Shown: positions 36,435-47,677, counted from the stretch's first letter. The stretch is DNA of 64,000 bases from Pseudomonas fluorescens (GCF_001623525.1 NZ_CP015225.1:62001-126000); one strand, 5' to 3'. Program-made: numbers and translations. The notes: generated by a model not told the origin, from the letters alone.

Positions 36435-36459
36435 AAGGGCGCCAGATGGCGCCCTTTTT
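36435..36459 (+). terminator. Rho-independent terminator of ibpA
   Basis: AAGGGCGCC-AGAT-GGCGCCCTT (36435-36456) followed by TTT. Perfect 9-bp arms, with a further pair possible at the base. Confidence 0.92.
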
Positions 36460-36472
36460 CATATTTGTACCT

Positions 36473-36588
36473 GTGGCGAGGGAGCTTGCTCCCGTTGGAC
36501 TGCGCAGCAGTCCCAATCAATTGTCGAGGTACAGTCGACCGCTTTTAGGGCTGCGGCGCAGCCCAGCGGGAGCAAGCTCCCTCGCCAC
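36473..36588. repeat. REPIN: inverted pair of REP elements
   Basis: GTGGCGAGGGAGCTTGCTCCC at 36473 and its inverse ending at 36588, slightly shorter than other copies, between ibpA (+) and the GGDEF-EAL gene (-). Confidence 0.9.
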
Positions 36589-36611
36589 AACATCGCCTCT
36601 CATATTCCTTT

Positions 36612-39600
36612 CTATGGCAACAACCGCTCAAACGCCTCCAGCGGCAGCGGTCGGCTATGCAAATAACCCTGGTATAGATGGCAATCGAGCCCTTGCAGGA
36701 AGTGCAATTGCTCCAGGGTCTCCACGCCTTCGGCAATCATGATCAGGTTGAGGCTGCGGGCCATGGCGACGATGGCGCGGATGATTTCGGCGTCGTTGGG
36801 GTCGCTGGTGGCGTCGCGCACGAATGACTGGTCGATTTTCAGCGTGTCCACCGGCAGGCGCTTGAGGTAGGTCAGCGACGAATAACCGGTGCCGAAATCA
36901 TCCATGGCGAAGCTCACCCCCAGTTTCTTGAGCCGGCGCATCTTGGCAATGGTGTCGTCCAGGTTCTGGATCACGATGCCTTCGGTGATCTCCAGTTTCA
37001 GCAGGGAGAAGGGCAGGCCATGAGTGACGAGGCTATTTTCGATGCGTTCGACAAAGTCGCTCTGGCGGAATTGCCGTGGGCTGATGTTCACGCACAGGCT
37101 GAATTGCTGGGGATCGATCTTGCCCTTGGCGATCAGTTGCTTGAAGCCGTCGCAGGCTTCATCGAGGATCCAGGTCCCGACTTCCAGGATCAGGCCACTG
37201 TCCTCCAGCACTTTGATGAATTCGTTAGGCGATTGGGCGCCCAGGTCCGGGTGGTGCCAGCGCACCAGGGCTTCGGCGCCGATGATGCGGTTGTCCCGGG
37301 CATCGACCTGAGGCTGGAAATGCACGCTGAACTCGCCACGGGCCAGGGCAAGGCGCAGATCGGTCTCCATGCGCAGTCGTTCGCTGGCGGCTTTTTGCAT
37401 GGTGGTGTGAAACATCTGCGAGGTGTTGCGCCCTGAGTCCTTGGCGCGGTACAGCGCAATGTCGGCGCGCTTGAGCAAATCGGTGGGCGTGGAACCGTGG
37501 TCGGGAATCAGCGCTATACCGATGCTCGGCGTGACCTGCAGTCGCTGGCCATCGAGGAACATCGGCTCCGAGAGCAATTCGCGCAGGGTGTTGGCCAGGG
37601 TCTGCACTTGCTTGCTGACATCGCTGCGCGAGCCTTCCAGGCCGCTGAGCAGCACCACGAACTCATCGCCACCCAGCCGTGCGACGGTGTCTTCCAGGCG
37701 CACGCTGGCCTCCAGGCGTGCGGTGATGATCTTCAGCACGGTGTCGCCCACCGGGTGACCGAGGGAGTCGTTGATGTGCTTGAAGTGATCCAGATCGAGA
37801 AACAGCAGGGCGCCGCGCAAGTTGTGGCGCTTGAGCAGGGCGATCTGCTGGCTCAGCCGGTCCATCAGCAAGGCGCGGTTGGGCAGGTTGGTCAGCGGGT
37901 CGTGGTAGGCCAGGTGGCGGATCTGGGCTTCGGCATTGCGCAGCAGGCTCACGTCCCGGGCGGTCAGCAGCAGGCACGCCGTTTCATTGAGGGTGATGGG
38001 CTCGACCGAGACCTCCACCGTAAGGATTTCCCCCCGTTTATTGCGCCCGAGCATCTCCTGGTGAACGACGCGGCCCTTGAGTCGCAGCTCGGCCAGCAAG
38101 GCGGCTCGCTGTTTTTCTTCGGCCCAGATCCCCACTTCGTAGACGGTGTGCCCGATCACTTCGTCGGCGCGGTAGCCGGTCAGCCGGCAGAAGCCGTCGT
38201 TGACCTCGAGGTAGCGACCGCTTTCGAGCTCGGTGATGGTGATGGCGTCGGGGCTGGAATGGAACGCCTTGGCGAATTTCTCTTCACTGGCCTTGAGGGC
38301 GGCTTCGGAGCGTTGTTGCTGCGTGATGTCCCGCAAGGTCGTGACGATGCAGGGCTGGTTGCCGACGTTGATTTGCCGGCTGGAAATCACACAGGTCAAT
38401 GGCTGGCCGTTCTTATGGTGAACGACGATGGCGACATTGTTCAGCGATTGTTCGCGGATCACCCGTTCGATGCGTTGCAGGCTGCTGCCCGAGGCATCCC
38501 ATAGGCCGATTTCGTCGGCGTCGAGACCAATCACGTCGCTGGCGGTCCAGCCGAAGGTCTGGGTGAAACTGGAATTGATCTCAAGGAATCGGCCGCTGTC
38601 CTGGTGAGTGACGCAGATGGGGTCGGGGCTGACCTGGAACAGTGTGGCGAATTTTTCCTCCGAGGCGGCCAGGCTTTGTTCGCGCTCCACCTGGTCGGTG
38701 ATGTCGAGCAAGGTGCCGGCCATGCGCAAGGGGCTGCCGTCGTCGTTGCGGTAGAGGCGGGCGCGGCTTTCCAGGTAGCGCGAACTGCCGTCCGGCAGTT
38801 GCACGCGGTAGGTCAACTGATAGTTGCCCGCCGGGCCTTCGCGCAGGCTGCGATAGGCATTGCGCATGTTGTTGCGTTCTTCAGTGGGGACGCCTTCGAA
38901 AAACGCATCGAACGATTCGTGGAACGGCTTGGGCTCCAGGCCATGGAGCTGCGCGGCCCGGGCCGAGCCGTAGAGCATGCCGCTGGGAATGTGCCAGTCC
39001 CAGGTGCCCAGTTGCGCCGAGTCGAGGGCCAGGTCCAGGCGTTCCTGGCTGTCCTTGAGGGCCTGTTCGGCGAGTTTGTGCTCGGTGGTGTCGAGGAAGG
39101 TACTCAACAGGTAGGGCTGGCCCTCCAGCTCGACTTTCTGTGCGCTGAGCAGGCCGGTGTGGATCTGGCCGTTGCTGGCCCGCAGTTCCACCTCCATGCT
39201 CGCCAGTTCGCCCCTGGCCTTGATGACCTCCAACAGTTTTACCCGTTGCCCGGGGTCGACCCACAGGCCCAGTTCCAGGGTGGTCCGGCCAATCACATCG
39301 TGCAGCGGCCAGCCGAACAGGCTTTCGAAATACTGGTTGGCCTCGCTGATCATCCCGTCTTCCTGGCGGGTCAGCAGCACCATGTTCGGGCTCAGGTGGA
39401 ACAGCGTGGCAAAGCGCTTTTCCGAACTGCGCAGCGCCTGTTCCCGCTCGCGCTGATGGGTGATTTCGCGGATCACCCCGATCATGCGCGGGCGCCCGTG
39501 CTTGTCGGGCAGCACGCTGCCGCTGATCTCCAGCCAGTGCAGGCTGCCATCGGGCCAGACGATGCGGTGGTGCATGGCCTGTTCCAGCGGCGCTCCGGCC

Positions 39601-39890
39601 ACTGCCGCGTGAAAGGCGCGCACGGCCCGGGCCCGGTCTTCGGGTAGTAACAGGTCCAGATAATCCACATCCGCTGGCAATGGCTGCCGCGGATCGAAGC
39701 CGAACAGCGCCTGGGTGCCCCGGGACCAGCTGATCTGTCCGCTGTCGATGTCCCACGACCAGGCCCCCAGCCGTGCACCGTTCAGGGCGGCCAGCAACTG
39801 CTGCGCGCTGTCCCAGCTTTGTTCGGACCGTTTCGGGTCGAGCGCCTGGATGCGTGGCAAGGGCGGAAGGTGGTCAGCGGGTTTGGGCAT
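36612..39890 (-). CDS. Five-PAS GGDEF-EAL protein (c-di-GMP turnover)
   Basis: 1092 aa, no membrane segment. Five PAS units with PAC tails, beginning at about LGAWSWDIDSGQ (36), KRFATLFHLSP (155), LGTWDWHIPSG (295), KFATLFQVSPDP (411) and KFAKAFHSSPDA (537). Then comes a GGDEF domain (about 655-830) with intact GGDEF in RLGGDEFVVLLSG, and an EAL domain (about 840-1085) with EALVRWHHPDL and MDDFGTGYSSLTYL. Both catalytic signatures look complete, so it may make, degrade or switch c-di-GMP under control of small ligands or redox/light sensed by PAS. Cytoplasmic. Monocistronic, and upstream of no partner gene. Confidence 0.95.
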   Translation of the reverse strand: MPKPADHLPPLPRIQALDPKRSEQSWDSAQQLLAALNGARLGAWSWDIDSGQISWSRGTQALFGFDPRQPLPADVDYLDLLLPEDRARAVRAFHAAVAGAPLEQAMHHRIVWPDGSLHWLEISGSVLPDKHGRPRMIGVIREITHQREREQALRSSEKRFATLFHLSPNMVLLTRQEDGMISEANQYFESLFGWPLHDVIGRTTLELGLWVDPGQRVKLLEVIKARGELASMEVELRASNGQIHTGLLSAQKVELEGQPYLLSTFLDTTEHKLAEQALKDSQERLDLALDSAQLGTWDWHIPSGMLYGSARAAQLHGLEPKPFHESFDAFFEGVPTEERNNMRNAYRSLREGPAGNYQLTYRVQLPDGSSRYLESRARLYRNDDGSPLRMAGTLLDITDQVEREQSLAASEEKFATLFQVSPDPICVTHQDSGRFLEINSSFTQTFGWTASDVIGLDADEIGLWDASGSSLQRIERVIREQSLNNVAIVVHHKNGQPLTCVISSRQINVGNQPCIVTTLRDITQQQRSEAALKASEEKFAKAFHSSPDAITITELESGRYLEVNDGFCRLTGYRADEVIGHTVYEVGIWAEEKQRAALLAELRLKGRVVHQEMLGRNKRGEILTVEVSVEPITLNETACLLLTARDVSLLRNAEAQIRHLAYHDPLTNLPNRALLMDRLSQQIALLKRHNLRGALLFLDLDHFKHINDSLGHPVGDTVLKIITARLEASVRLEDTVARLGGDEFVVLLSGLEGSRSDVSKQVQTLANTLRELLSEPMFLDGQRLQVTPSIGIALIPDHGSTPTDLLKRADIALYRAKDSGRNTSQMFHTTMQKAASERLRMETDLRLALARGEFSVHFQPQVDARDNRIIGAEALVRWHHPDLGAQSPNEFIKVLEDSGLILEVGTWILDEACDGFKQLIAKGKIDPQQFSLCVNISPRQFRQSDFVERIENSLVTHGLPFSLLKLEITEGIVIQNLDDTIAKMRRLKKLGVSFAMDDFGTGYSSLTYLKRLPVDTLKIDQSFVRDATSDPNDAEIIRAIVAMARSLNLIMIAEGVETLEQLHFLQGLDCHLYQGYLHSRPLPLEAFERLLP

Positions 39891-39959
39891 TATCTCGCGA
39901 GCCTTGAGCGGGTTTGGGCATAAAGCACAAGCGTTCGGGCCCTACAGGCGCGGCACAAC

Positions 39960-40852
39960 CTATGCCCTTGTCCCTGGCAAATCGATTTGTGCGTCCAGTA
40001 AGGCCATGAAAGCCCGTGCGGCATTCGATAGCGTCCGTTCGGTGTGCAAGATATAGCCTAGCTGGCGACTGAGTTGTATGCCCGGTAAAGGAATGCGCGC
40101 CACCTGTTCGTCGAGCATGGTGCGCGGCAAGACGCTCCAGGCCAGGCCGATGGAGACCATCATTTTTATGGTTTCCAGGTAATTCGTGCTCATGGCGATG
40201 TTCGGCGTCAGGCCCTGGGCTTCGAACAGCCGTTGCACGATGTGATGGGTAAACGTGTTGCCCCCCCGGGAAAACCGCTGGATGCAAGGCAACGTCCGCC
40301 AGGCTGACCGCGCCGTTTTCCAGCAGCGCATGCTCCGGGGCGACCACGAAATCCAGGGGGTCGTCCCACACTGGCTTGGCCCGTACCAGCGTATGGGGTT
40401 CGGGGGGCGAGGGTGATGACGGCCAGTTCCGCCCGACCATGGAGGATTTCTTCGTAGGCCACTTCCGAATCCAGAAACTGGATATCCAGCGCCACCTGGG
40501 GGTAGCGTCGGGTAAATTCCCGCAATAACGGCGGCAGGCGGTGCAGGCCTATGTGGTGGCTGGTGGCGAGCGTCAGGCGCCCGGTCACTTCGCCGGTCAG
40601 GTTGGTCAGGGCGCGGCGGGTGTCGTCCAGCACGTTGAGGATCTGATAGGCCCTTGGTAACAGGGCCCGGCCGGCCTCGGTCAGGCCCACTTCACGACCG
40701 AGGCGGTCGAACAGGCGCACCTTGAGTTGTTGCTCAAGGCCGGCAATGCGCTTGCTGATGGCCGGCTGGGTCAGGTGCAAGCGTTCGCCGGCGCCGGAGA
40801 AACTGCCCGTCTCGGCGATGGCTATAAAGGCATTGAGGTTGGCGAGATCCAT
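39960..40852 (-). pseudogene. LysR-family regulator with two frameshifts (or sequence errors)
   Basis: The N-terminal wHTH (MDLANLNAFIAIAETGSFSG, LTQPAISKRIAGLEQQL) and the first part of the co-inducer domain read in one frame to ELAVITLAP. There a C/G-run (G x6 at 40402-40407) appears one base too long, and the protein continues in another frame (EPHTLVRAKPVWDDPLDF). At the C-run 40261-40267 (seven C) a second +1 insertion moves the frame to GNTFTHHIVQRLFEAQ, continuing to the C-terminus. Restoring both gives a normal protein of about 297 aa, divergent from leuC. PAO1 has a LysR gene at the same place. It could regulate leuCD; it is a pseudogene if the sequence is right. Confidence 0.85.
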
Positions 40853-41009
40853 GGCGGTTCCGATTGAATTCCAGTTGGTTATGCAAAGTATGAAAAATAT
40901 GAATTTGAGTTATTTAATGTAACCCCATAGGATCAGCCTCACAAGCCAAGGGGTTATTGATTCGTTCAAGGCCCGGGGCATAGAAACAAGCTGATGAGGA
41001 AACCGTCTG
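40853..41009. promoter_or_regulatory. Divergent LysR-leuC control region
   Basis: 157 bases, AT-rich relative to neighbours. For leuC a possible promoter is TTTGAG (40904-40909), 18 bases, TAGGAT (40928-40933). Candidate LysR T-N11-A half-sites occur around TTATGCAAAGTATGAA. No attenuator with a leucine-codon leader peptide is visible. Confidence 0.35.
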
Positions 41010-42428
41010 ATGGCCGGCAAAACGCTCTACGACAAGCTCTGGGATTCGCATTTGGTCAAGCAGCGCGACGATGGCTCGGCGCTGATCTACATCGATCGTC
41101 ACATCATCCACGAAGTGACGTCGCCGCAAGCCTTCGAAGGCCTGCGCCTGGCCGGGCGCAAGCCGTGGCGCATCGATGCCAACATCGCGACCCCGGACCA
41201 CAACGTACCGACCACGCCAGAGCGCAAGGGCGGCATCGAAGCCATTGTCGACCAGGTCTCGCGCTTGCAGGTCCAGACCCTCGACGATAACTGTGACGAA
41301 TACGGCATCGTCGAATTCAAGATGAACGATGTGCGCCAGGGCATCGTCCACGTCATCGGCCCGGAGCAGGGCGCGACCTTGCCGGGCATGACCGTGGTCT
41401 GCGGTGACTCGCACACCTCGACCCACGGTGCTTTCGGCGCCCTGGCCCATGGCATCGGCACCTCCGAGGTGGAGCATGTGCTTGCCACCCAGTGCCTGGT
41501 CGCCAAGAAAATGAAAAACATGCTGGTGCGCGTCGAGGGCAAGTTGCCGTTCGGCGTGACCGCCAAGGACATCGTCCTGGCGGTGATCGGCAAGATCGGC
41601 ACCGCCGGCGGTAACGGCCATGCCATCGAGTTCGCCGGCAGCGCGATCCGTGACTTGTCCGTCGAAGGCCGCATGACCATCTGCAACATGTCCATCGAGG
41701 CCGGTGCCCGCGTGGGCCTGGTGGCCGCCGATAAAAAAACAGTGGAATACGTCAAGGGCCGTCCGTTTGCCCCGAAAGGCGCCGAGTGGGACATGGCGGT
41801 CGAGGCCTGGAAAGACCTGGTCTCCGATGCCGATGCCAAATTCGACACCGTGGTCGAGCTCGACGCAACGCAGATCAAGCCGCAAGTCAGCTGGGGCACT
41901 TCGCCTGAGATGGTGTTGGCGGTGGACCAGAACGTACCGGATCCGGCCAAGGAAATGGACCTGGTCAAGCGCGACTCCATCGTCCGCGCCTTGAAATACA
42001 TGGGCTTGAGCGCCAACCAGGCGATCACTGACATTCAGCTCGACCGCGTGTTCATCGGCTCCTGCACCAACTCGCGGATCGAAGACCTGCGCGCTGCGGC
42101 GGTGATCGCCAAGGGCCGCAAAGTCGCCTCGACCATCAAGCAGGCCATCGTGGTACCGGGTTCGGGCCTGGTGAAGGCCCAGGCGGAAGCGGAAGGGCTG
42201 GACAAGATTTTCCTCGAAGCCGGTTTCGAATGGCGTGAGCCGGGCTGCTCCATGTGCCTGGCGATGAACCCGGACCGTTTGGAGTCGGGCGAACATTGCG
42301 CCTCCACCTCCAACCGTAACTTCGAAGGCCGTCAGGGCGCCGGTGGCCGTACGCACCTGGTGAGCCCGGCCATGGCCGCGGCGGCGGCTGTCAACGGCCG
42401 TTTCGTCGACGTCCGCGAATTGATCTGA
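41010..42428 (+). CDS. leuC: 3-isopropylmalate dehydratase large subunit
   Basis: 472-aa aconitase-fold subunit that, with LeuD, isomerises 2-isopropylmalate to 3-isopropylmalate in leucine synthesis. The 4Fe-4S cysteines are visible in [13 protein letters not shown] and [30 protein letters not shown] is family signature sequence. leuD follows after 11 bases, so the two subunits are co-translated. Confidence 0.97.
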   Translation: MAGKTLYDKLWDSHLVKQRDDGSALIYIDRHIIHEVTSPQAFEGLRLAGRKPWRIDANIATPDHNVPTTPERKGGIEAIVDQVSRLQVQTLDDNCDEYGIVEFKMNDVRQGIVHVIGPEQGATLPGMTVVCGDSHTSTHGAFGALAHGIGTSEVEHVLATQCLVAKKMKNMLVRVEGKLPFGVTAKDIVLAVIGKIGTAGGNGHAIEFAGSAIRDLSVEGRMTICNMSIEAGARVGLVAADKKTVEYVKGRPFAPKGAEWDMAVEAWKDLVSDADAKFDTVVELDATQIKPQVSWGTSPEMVLAVDQNVPDPAKEMDLVKRDSIVRALKYMGLSANQAITDIQLDRVFIGSCTNSRIEDLRAAAVIAKGRKVASTIKQAIVVPGSGLVKAQAEAEGLDKIFLEAGFEWREPGCSMCLAMNPDRLESGEHCASTSNRNFEGRQGAGGRTHLVSPAMAAAAAVNGRFVDVRELI

Positions 42429-42439
42429 AGGAGCGCAGC

Positions 42440-43084
42440 ATGAAAGCTTTTACCCAGCACACCGGTCTTGTCGCGCCTTTGGATCGTGCCAACGTCGACA
42501 CCGACCAGATCATTCCCAAGCAGTTCCTGAAGTCCATCAAGCGCACCGGCTTCGGCCCGAACCTGTTCGACGAGTGGCGCTACCTGGATGTCGGCCAGCC
42601 ATACCAGGACAACTCCAAGCGCCCAGTGAACAAGGATTTCGTGCTCAACGCCGAGCGTTACCAAGGCGCCAGCGTGCTGCTGGCCCGTGAGAACTTCGGC
42701 TGCGGTTCCAGTCGTGAGCACGCGCCATGGGCCCTGGAAGAGTACGGTTTCCGCAGCATCATCGCGCCGAGCTACGCCGACATCTTCTTCAACAACAGCT
42801 TCAAGAACGGTTTGCTGCCGATCATCTTGAGCGACGCTGAAGTGGATGAACTGTTCCAGCAGGTCGAGGCCAACCCCGGCTATCAGTTGCAGATCGACCT
42901 GGCGGCCCAGACCGTGACCCGTCCCGACGGCAAGGTGCTGGGTTTCGAGATCGACGCGTTCCGCAAGCATTGCCTGCTCAACGGCCTGGACGATATCGGC
43001 CTGACTTTGCAGGACGGCGAGGCGATTGCTGCGTTCGAGGCCAAGCACCGGGCGAGCCAGCCTTGGTTGTTTCGCGATGCTTGA
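42440..43084 (+). CDS. leuD: 3-isopropylmalate dehydratase small subunit
   Basis: 214-aa swivel-domain subunit. N-terminus [20 protein letters not shown] and core [20 protein letters not shown] are the family hallmarks; the C-terminus [12 protein letters not shown] is usual. Ribosome site AAGGAGCG lies before the ATG. It is separated from leuB by a methyltransferase gene and a REP pair. Confidence 0.97.
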   Translation: MKAFTQHTGLVAPLDRANVDTDQIIPKQFLKSIKRTGFGPNLFDEWRYLDVGQPYQDNSKRPVNKDFVLNAERYQGASVLLARENFGCGSSREHAPWALEEYGFRSIIAPSYADIFFNNSFKNGLLPIILSDAEVDELFQQVEANPGYQLQIDLAAQTVTRPDGKVLGFEIDAFRKHCLLNGLDDIGLTLQDGEAIAAFEAKHRASQPWLFRDA

Positions 43085-43107
43085 TTTTGCGTAAGGCGTA
43101 AAGACAC

Positions 43108-43185
43108 CATCGCGAGCAAGCTCGCTCCCACATTGGATTTGCGGCGTTCACAAAGCCCCCGTGGGAGCGAGCTTGCTCGCGATGG
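43108..43185. repeat. REP-like inverted pair (GCGAGCAAGCTCGC type)
   Basis: CATCGCGAGCAAGCTCGCTCCCACA at 43108 and its inverse CGTGGGAGCGAGCTTGCTCGCGATG ending at 43185, between leuD and the methyltransferase gene. Confidence 0.87.
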
Positions 43186-43222
43186 GGCCGGCCCAGGCAA
43201 GACAAAACCACAAGGACATCCC

Positions 43223-43987
43223 ATGACCAGCACCGCCCACAGTCAGGTTGTACAAAAGCAATTCGGTGAACAGGCCTCGGCCTATCTGAGCAGTGCCGTG
43301 CACGCCCAGGGTGCTGAATTCGCGCTGCTACAAGCTGCATTGGCCGGTCGTGGCGATGCGCGGGTGCTGGACCTGGGGTGCGGTGCCGGCCATGTGAGTT
43401 TCCACGTGGCGCCGCTGGCCGGTGAAGTGGTGGCTTATGATTTGTCCCAGCAGATGCTCGACGTGGTTGCCACGGCGGCTGCCGAGCGTGGCCTGGGCAA
43501 TATCGGCACGGTATGCGGCGCCGCTGAGCACCTGCCGTTCGCCGACGCTGAGTTCGACTTCGTGTTCAGCCGCTATTCGGCGCATCATTGGAGCGATCTG
43601 GGCCTGGCGTTGCGGGAAGTGCGCCGAGTGCTCAAGCCGGGCGGGGTGGCGGCGTTCATCGATGTCCTGTCGCCTGGCGCGCCGTTGCTGGACACGTACC
43701 TGCAAAGCGTCGAAGTGCTGCGTGACACCAGCCATGTGCGCGATTATTCGGCCGGTGAGTGGTTGCGGCAGGTCAGCGAGGCGGGGCTGCACACCCGCAG
43801 TACTTCGCGTCAGCGCCTGCGCCTGGAGTACCGCTCGTGGGTCGAGCGCATGCGTACCCCCGAGGTGATGCGGGCGGCGATTCTCGAGCTGCAGCGATCG
43901 ATGGGCGACGAAGTGCGTGAATATTTTCAGATTGAGGCCGATGGTTCGTTCAGTACAGATGTGCTGGTGCTGTGGGCCGAGCGATAG
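43223..43987 (+). CDS. Class I SAM-dependent methyltransferase
   Basis: 254 aa. Motif I VLDLGCGAGHVSFHVAPL (about 50-67), the acidic end of strand 2 in VVAYDLSQQML, motif II/III AEFDFVFSRYSAHHW and VLKPGGVAAFIDV. The pattern resembles the UbiE/Methyltransf_11 group, but no substrate is indicated. The start ATG 43223 follows AAGGAC; the longer frame from 43133 lies within the REP pair. It is embedded in the leu cluster at the place where PAO1 also has a methyltransferase gene. Confidence 0.9.
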   Translation: MTSTAHSQVVQKQFGEQASAYLSSAVHAQGAEFALLQAALAGRGDARVLDLGCGAGHVSFHVAPLAGEVVAYDLSQQMLDVVATAAAERGLGNIGTVCGAAEHLPFADAEFDFVFSRYSAHHWSDLGLALREVRRVLKPGGVAAFIDVLSPGAPLLDTYLQSVEVLRDTSHVRDYSAGEWLRQVSEAGLHTRSTSRQRLRLEYRSWVERMRTPEVMRAAILELQRSMGDEVREYFQIEADGSFSTDVLVLWAER

Positions 43988-44053
43988 CATTTTTCCCGGC
44001 CAGGCGTTGGGTACAAAGCCCAGGCGTGTGCCGACAGAGCAAACGAGGAAAGC

Positions 44054-45136
<1,083 letters not shown>

Positions 45137-45142
45137 TCTTTC

Positions 45143-45174
45143 GGGCCCACCGCTCCGACGGTGGCCCACTTTTG
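45143..45174 (+). terminator. Possible terminator/attenuator hairpin between leuB and asd
   Basis: GGGCCCACCG (45143-45152) can pair with CGGTGGCCC (45159-45167), with one bulged C, followed by ACTTTTG. Weak T-tract, so probably only partial termination. Confidence 0.5.
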
Positions 45175-45190
45175 TATAGGTGTAGTTGCG

Positions 45191-46303
45191 ATGAAACGTG
45201 TAGGTCTGATCGGTTGGCGCGGCATGGTCGGTTCCGTGCTCATGCAGCGAATGCTGGAAGAGCAGGATTTCGATCTCATTGAGCCGGTGTTTTTCACCAC
45301 TTCCAATGTCGGTGGCCAGGGCCCGTCCGTGGGCAAGGACATCGGTGCGCTCAAGGATGCCTACAGCATCGAAGAGCTCAAGACCCTCGACGTGATCCTG
45401 ACCTGCCAGGGTGGCGACTACACCAGCGAAGTCTTCCCCAAGCTGCGTGAAGCCGGCTGGCAGGGTTACTGGATCGACGCCGCTTCCAGCCTGCGCATGC
45501 AGGACGACGCGGTGATCATCCTCGACCCGGTGAACCGCAAGGTCATCGACCAGCAGCTGGACGCGGGCACCAAGAACTACATCGGCGGCAACTGCACCGT
45601 CAGCCTGATGCTGATGGGCCTGGGCGGCCTGTTCGAAGCGGGTCTGGTGGAATGGATGAGCGCCATGACCTACCAGGCGGCGTCCGGTGCCGGCGCGCAG
45701 AACATGCGTGAGTTGATCAAGCAGATGGGCGCCACCCACGCCGCCGTCGCCGATGACCTGGCCAACCCGGCCAGCGCCATCCTCGACATCGACCGCAAGG
45801 TCGCCGAGGCGATGCGCAGCGATGCCTACCCGACCGAGAACTTCGGCGTACCGCTGGCCGGCAGCCTGATCCCCTGGATCGACAAGGAACTGCCTAACGG
45901 CCAGAGCCGCGAAGAGTGGAAGGCCCAGGCCGAAACCAACAAGATCCTGGGTCGCTTCAAGAGCCCGATCCCGGTGGACGGCATCTGCGTGCGCATCGGC
46001 GCCATGCGCTGCCACAGCCAGGCGCTGACCATCAAGCTGAACAAAGACGTGCCGATCGCCGACATCGAAGGGCTGATCAGCCAGCACAACCCTTGGGTCA
46101 AGCTGGTGCCGAACAACCGCGAAATCAGCATGCAGGAGCTGAGCCCGACCAAGGTCACCGGCACCCTGAACGTACCGGTCGGCCGTCTGCGCAAACTGAA
46201 CATGGGTTCGCAGTTCGTCGGTGCCTTCACCGTCGGCGACCAACTGCTGTGGGGCGCGGCCGAACCGCTGCGTCGCATGCTGCGGATCCTGCTCGAACGT
46301 TGA
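45191..46303 (+). CDS. asd: Aspartate-semialdehyde dehydrogenase
   Basis: 370 aa. Makes aspartate-4-semialdehyde from aspartyl phosphate with NADPH, the branch point to lysine/DAP, threonine, methionine and isoleucine. N-terminal [17 protein letters not shown], catalytic C135 in [11 protein letters not shown], and [17 protein letters not shown]. The start is ATG 45191 (MKRVGLIG); an in-frame ATG at 45161 adds non-family residues. Followed by a strong terminator, then a paralogue. Confidence 0.97.
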   Translation: MKRVGLIGWRGMVGSVLMQRMLEEQDFDLIEPVFFTTSNVGGQGPSVGKDIGALKDAYSIEELKTLDVILTCQGGDYTSEVFPKLREAGWQGYWIDAASSLRMQDDAVIILDPVNRKVIDQQLDAGTKNYIGGNCTVSLMLMGLGGLFEAGLVEWMSAMTYQAASGAGAQNMRELIKQMGATHAAVADDLANPASAILDIDRKVAEAMRSDAYPTENFGVPLAGSLIPWIDKELPNGQSREEWKAQAETNKILGRFKSPIPVDGICVRIGAMRCHSQALTIKLNKDVPIADIEGLISQHNPWVKLVPNNREISMQELSPTKVTGTLNVPVGRLRKLNMGSQFVGAFTVGDQLLWGAAEPLRRMLRILLER

Positions 46304-46322
46304 TCGATTGCTGCTGTGAAAG

Positions 46323-46355
46323 AACCCGTGCCTTGTGAGAGGTGCGGGTTTTTTT
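46323..46355 (+). terminator. Rho-independent terminator of asd
   Basis: AACCCGTGCC (46323-46332) pairs with GGTGCGGGTT (46341-46350, two wobble pairs), followed by TTTTT. Confidence 0.85.
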
Positions 46356-46456
46356 ATCTCGGTCGGGTGAGTGCCACAGGTTCTCTTGTGTTCAATTGCT
46401 TGCCCGCCAGCCACCCGGTAAAGTGCCGCTCCCCACGTTTTACCTGAGGTAGACCC

Positions 46457-47467
46457 ATGAGCCAGTCCTTTGATATTGCCGTGATCGGCGCCACCGGTAC
46501 TGTCGGCGAAACCCTCGTGCAGATTCTCGAAGAGCGGGACTTCCCGGTCGGCAACCTGCACCTGCTGGCCAGCAGCGAATCGGCAGGCAGCTCGGTGATG
46601 TTCCGCGGCAAAAACGTGCGGGTGCGCGAAGTCGACGAGTTCGATTTCAGCAAGGTCCAACTGGTGTTCTTCGCCGCCGGTCCGGCGGTGACCCTGAGTT
46701 TCGCCCCGCGGGCCACGGCGGCTGGCTGTGCGCTGATCGACCTGTCCGGCGCCTTGCCGCCTGAACAGGCCCCGCAGATCGTGCCGGAAGCCAATGCCCA
46801 GATGCTCGCCGGCTTGGGCAAGCCGTTGCAGGTCAGCAGCCCCAGCGCTTCGGCCACGGCCTTGGCGGTGGTGCTGGCGCCGCTGCGCGAATGCCTGGAC
46901 TTGCAGCGCATCAGCCTGACCGCGAGCCTGGCTGTGTCGGCCCAGGGCCGCGTGGCGGTGAGCGAATTGGCGCGCCAGACCGCCGAGCTGCTCAACGCCC
47001 GTCCGCTGGAGCCGAAATTCTTTGATCGACAGATGGCGTTCAACCTGCTGGCCCAGGTCGGCACCCCGGACGAGCAGGGTCATACGCAGCTGGAAAAGCG
47101 CCTGGTCCGCGAGTTGCGCCAGGTGCTGAATCAACCTTTGTTAAAGATTTCCGTAACTTGCATTCAAGCCCCGGTGTTTTTTGGCGATAGCTTTAGCGTG
47201 ACTGTGCAGTCTGCGACTCCCGTCGACCTGGCCAAGGTCAACGCGGCGTTGGAAGCGGCACCCGGTATCGAGCTGGTGGATGCGGGCGATTATCCGACGG
47301 CGGTAGGCGATGCGGTGGGGCAGGATGTGGTCTACGTTGGTCGTGTGCGCAATGGGATCGACGATCCGGCGGAACTAAATATGTGGCTGACGTCAGATAA
47401 CGTGCGCAAGGGCGCGGCACTCAATGCCGTGCAGGTGGCTGAGTTGTTGATAAAAGACTTGCTGTAA
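46457..47467 (+). CDS. Asd-paralogue lacking the catalytic cysteine (Usg-like)
   Basis: 336 aa. Semialdehyde dehydrogenase fold: AVIGATGTVGETLVQILEER, then LLASSESAGSSVMFRGK and dimerisation/catalytic half with VTCIQAPVFFGDSFSVTV. At the catalytic site, where ASADHs have (N)P-x-C, this protein has SSPSASAT: A131 or S130 instead of Cys. Known Usg-type paralogues share this loss and are not active dehydrogenases. Their function is unclear. Terminator upstream, so independent expression is likely; fimV follows 211 bases later. Confidence 0.88.
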   Translation: MSQSFDIAVIGATGTVGETLVQILEERDFPVGNLHLLASSESAGSSVMFRGKNVRVREVDEFDFSKVQLVFFAAGPAVTLSFAPRATAAGCALIDLSGALPPEQAPQIVPEANAQMLAGLGKPLQVSSPSASATALAVVLAPLRECLDLQRISLTASLAVSAQGRVAVSELARQTAELLNARPLEPKFFDRQMAFNLLAQVGTPDEQGHTQLEKRLVRELRQVLNQPLLKISVTCIQAPVFFGDSFSVTVQSATPVDLAKVNAALEAAPGIELVDAGDYPTAVGDAVGQDVVYVGRVRNGIDDPAELNMWLTSDNVRKGAALNAVQVAELLIKDLL

Positions 47468-47677
47468 AAGATACTTGGCATCAATTTGTCGAATGATTCT
47501 AGCTGGGCGCTATGCTTGGCCGGAGTGCTAAAGGCGAACATCCCTCTGGGGGACTTTCCCGGGGCATGAGTGAAATGATCGCGCGCACCGTCGCATCGGG
47601 GCTGCGCGCAATGCCTTACGGCAGCGGCATCAATACCTTCTCGCTGGCCGAGGAATGTTCAAACAAAGGAAGAGGCT

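Noticed and set aside
40920..41009. Leucine attenuator in front of leuC
   Set aside because: No short ORF with a run of Leu codons and no alternative hairpins were seen.
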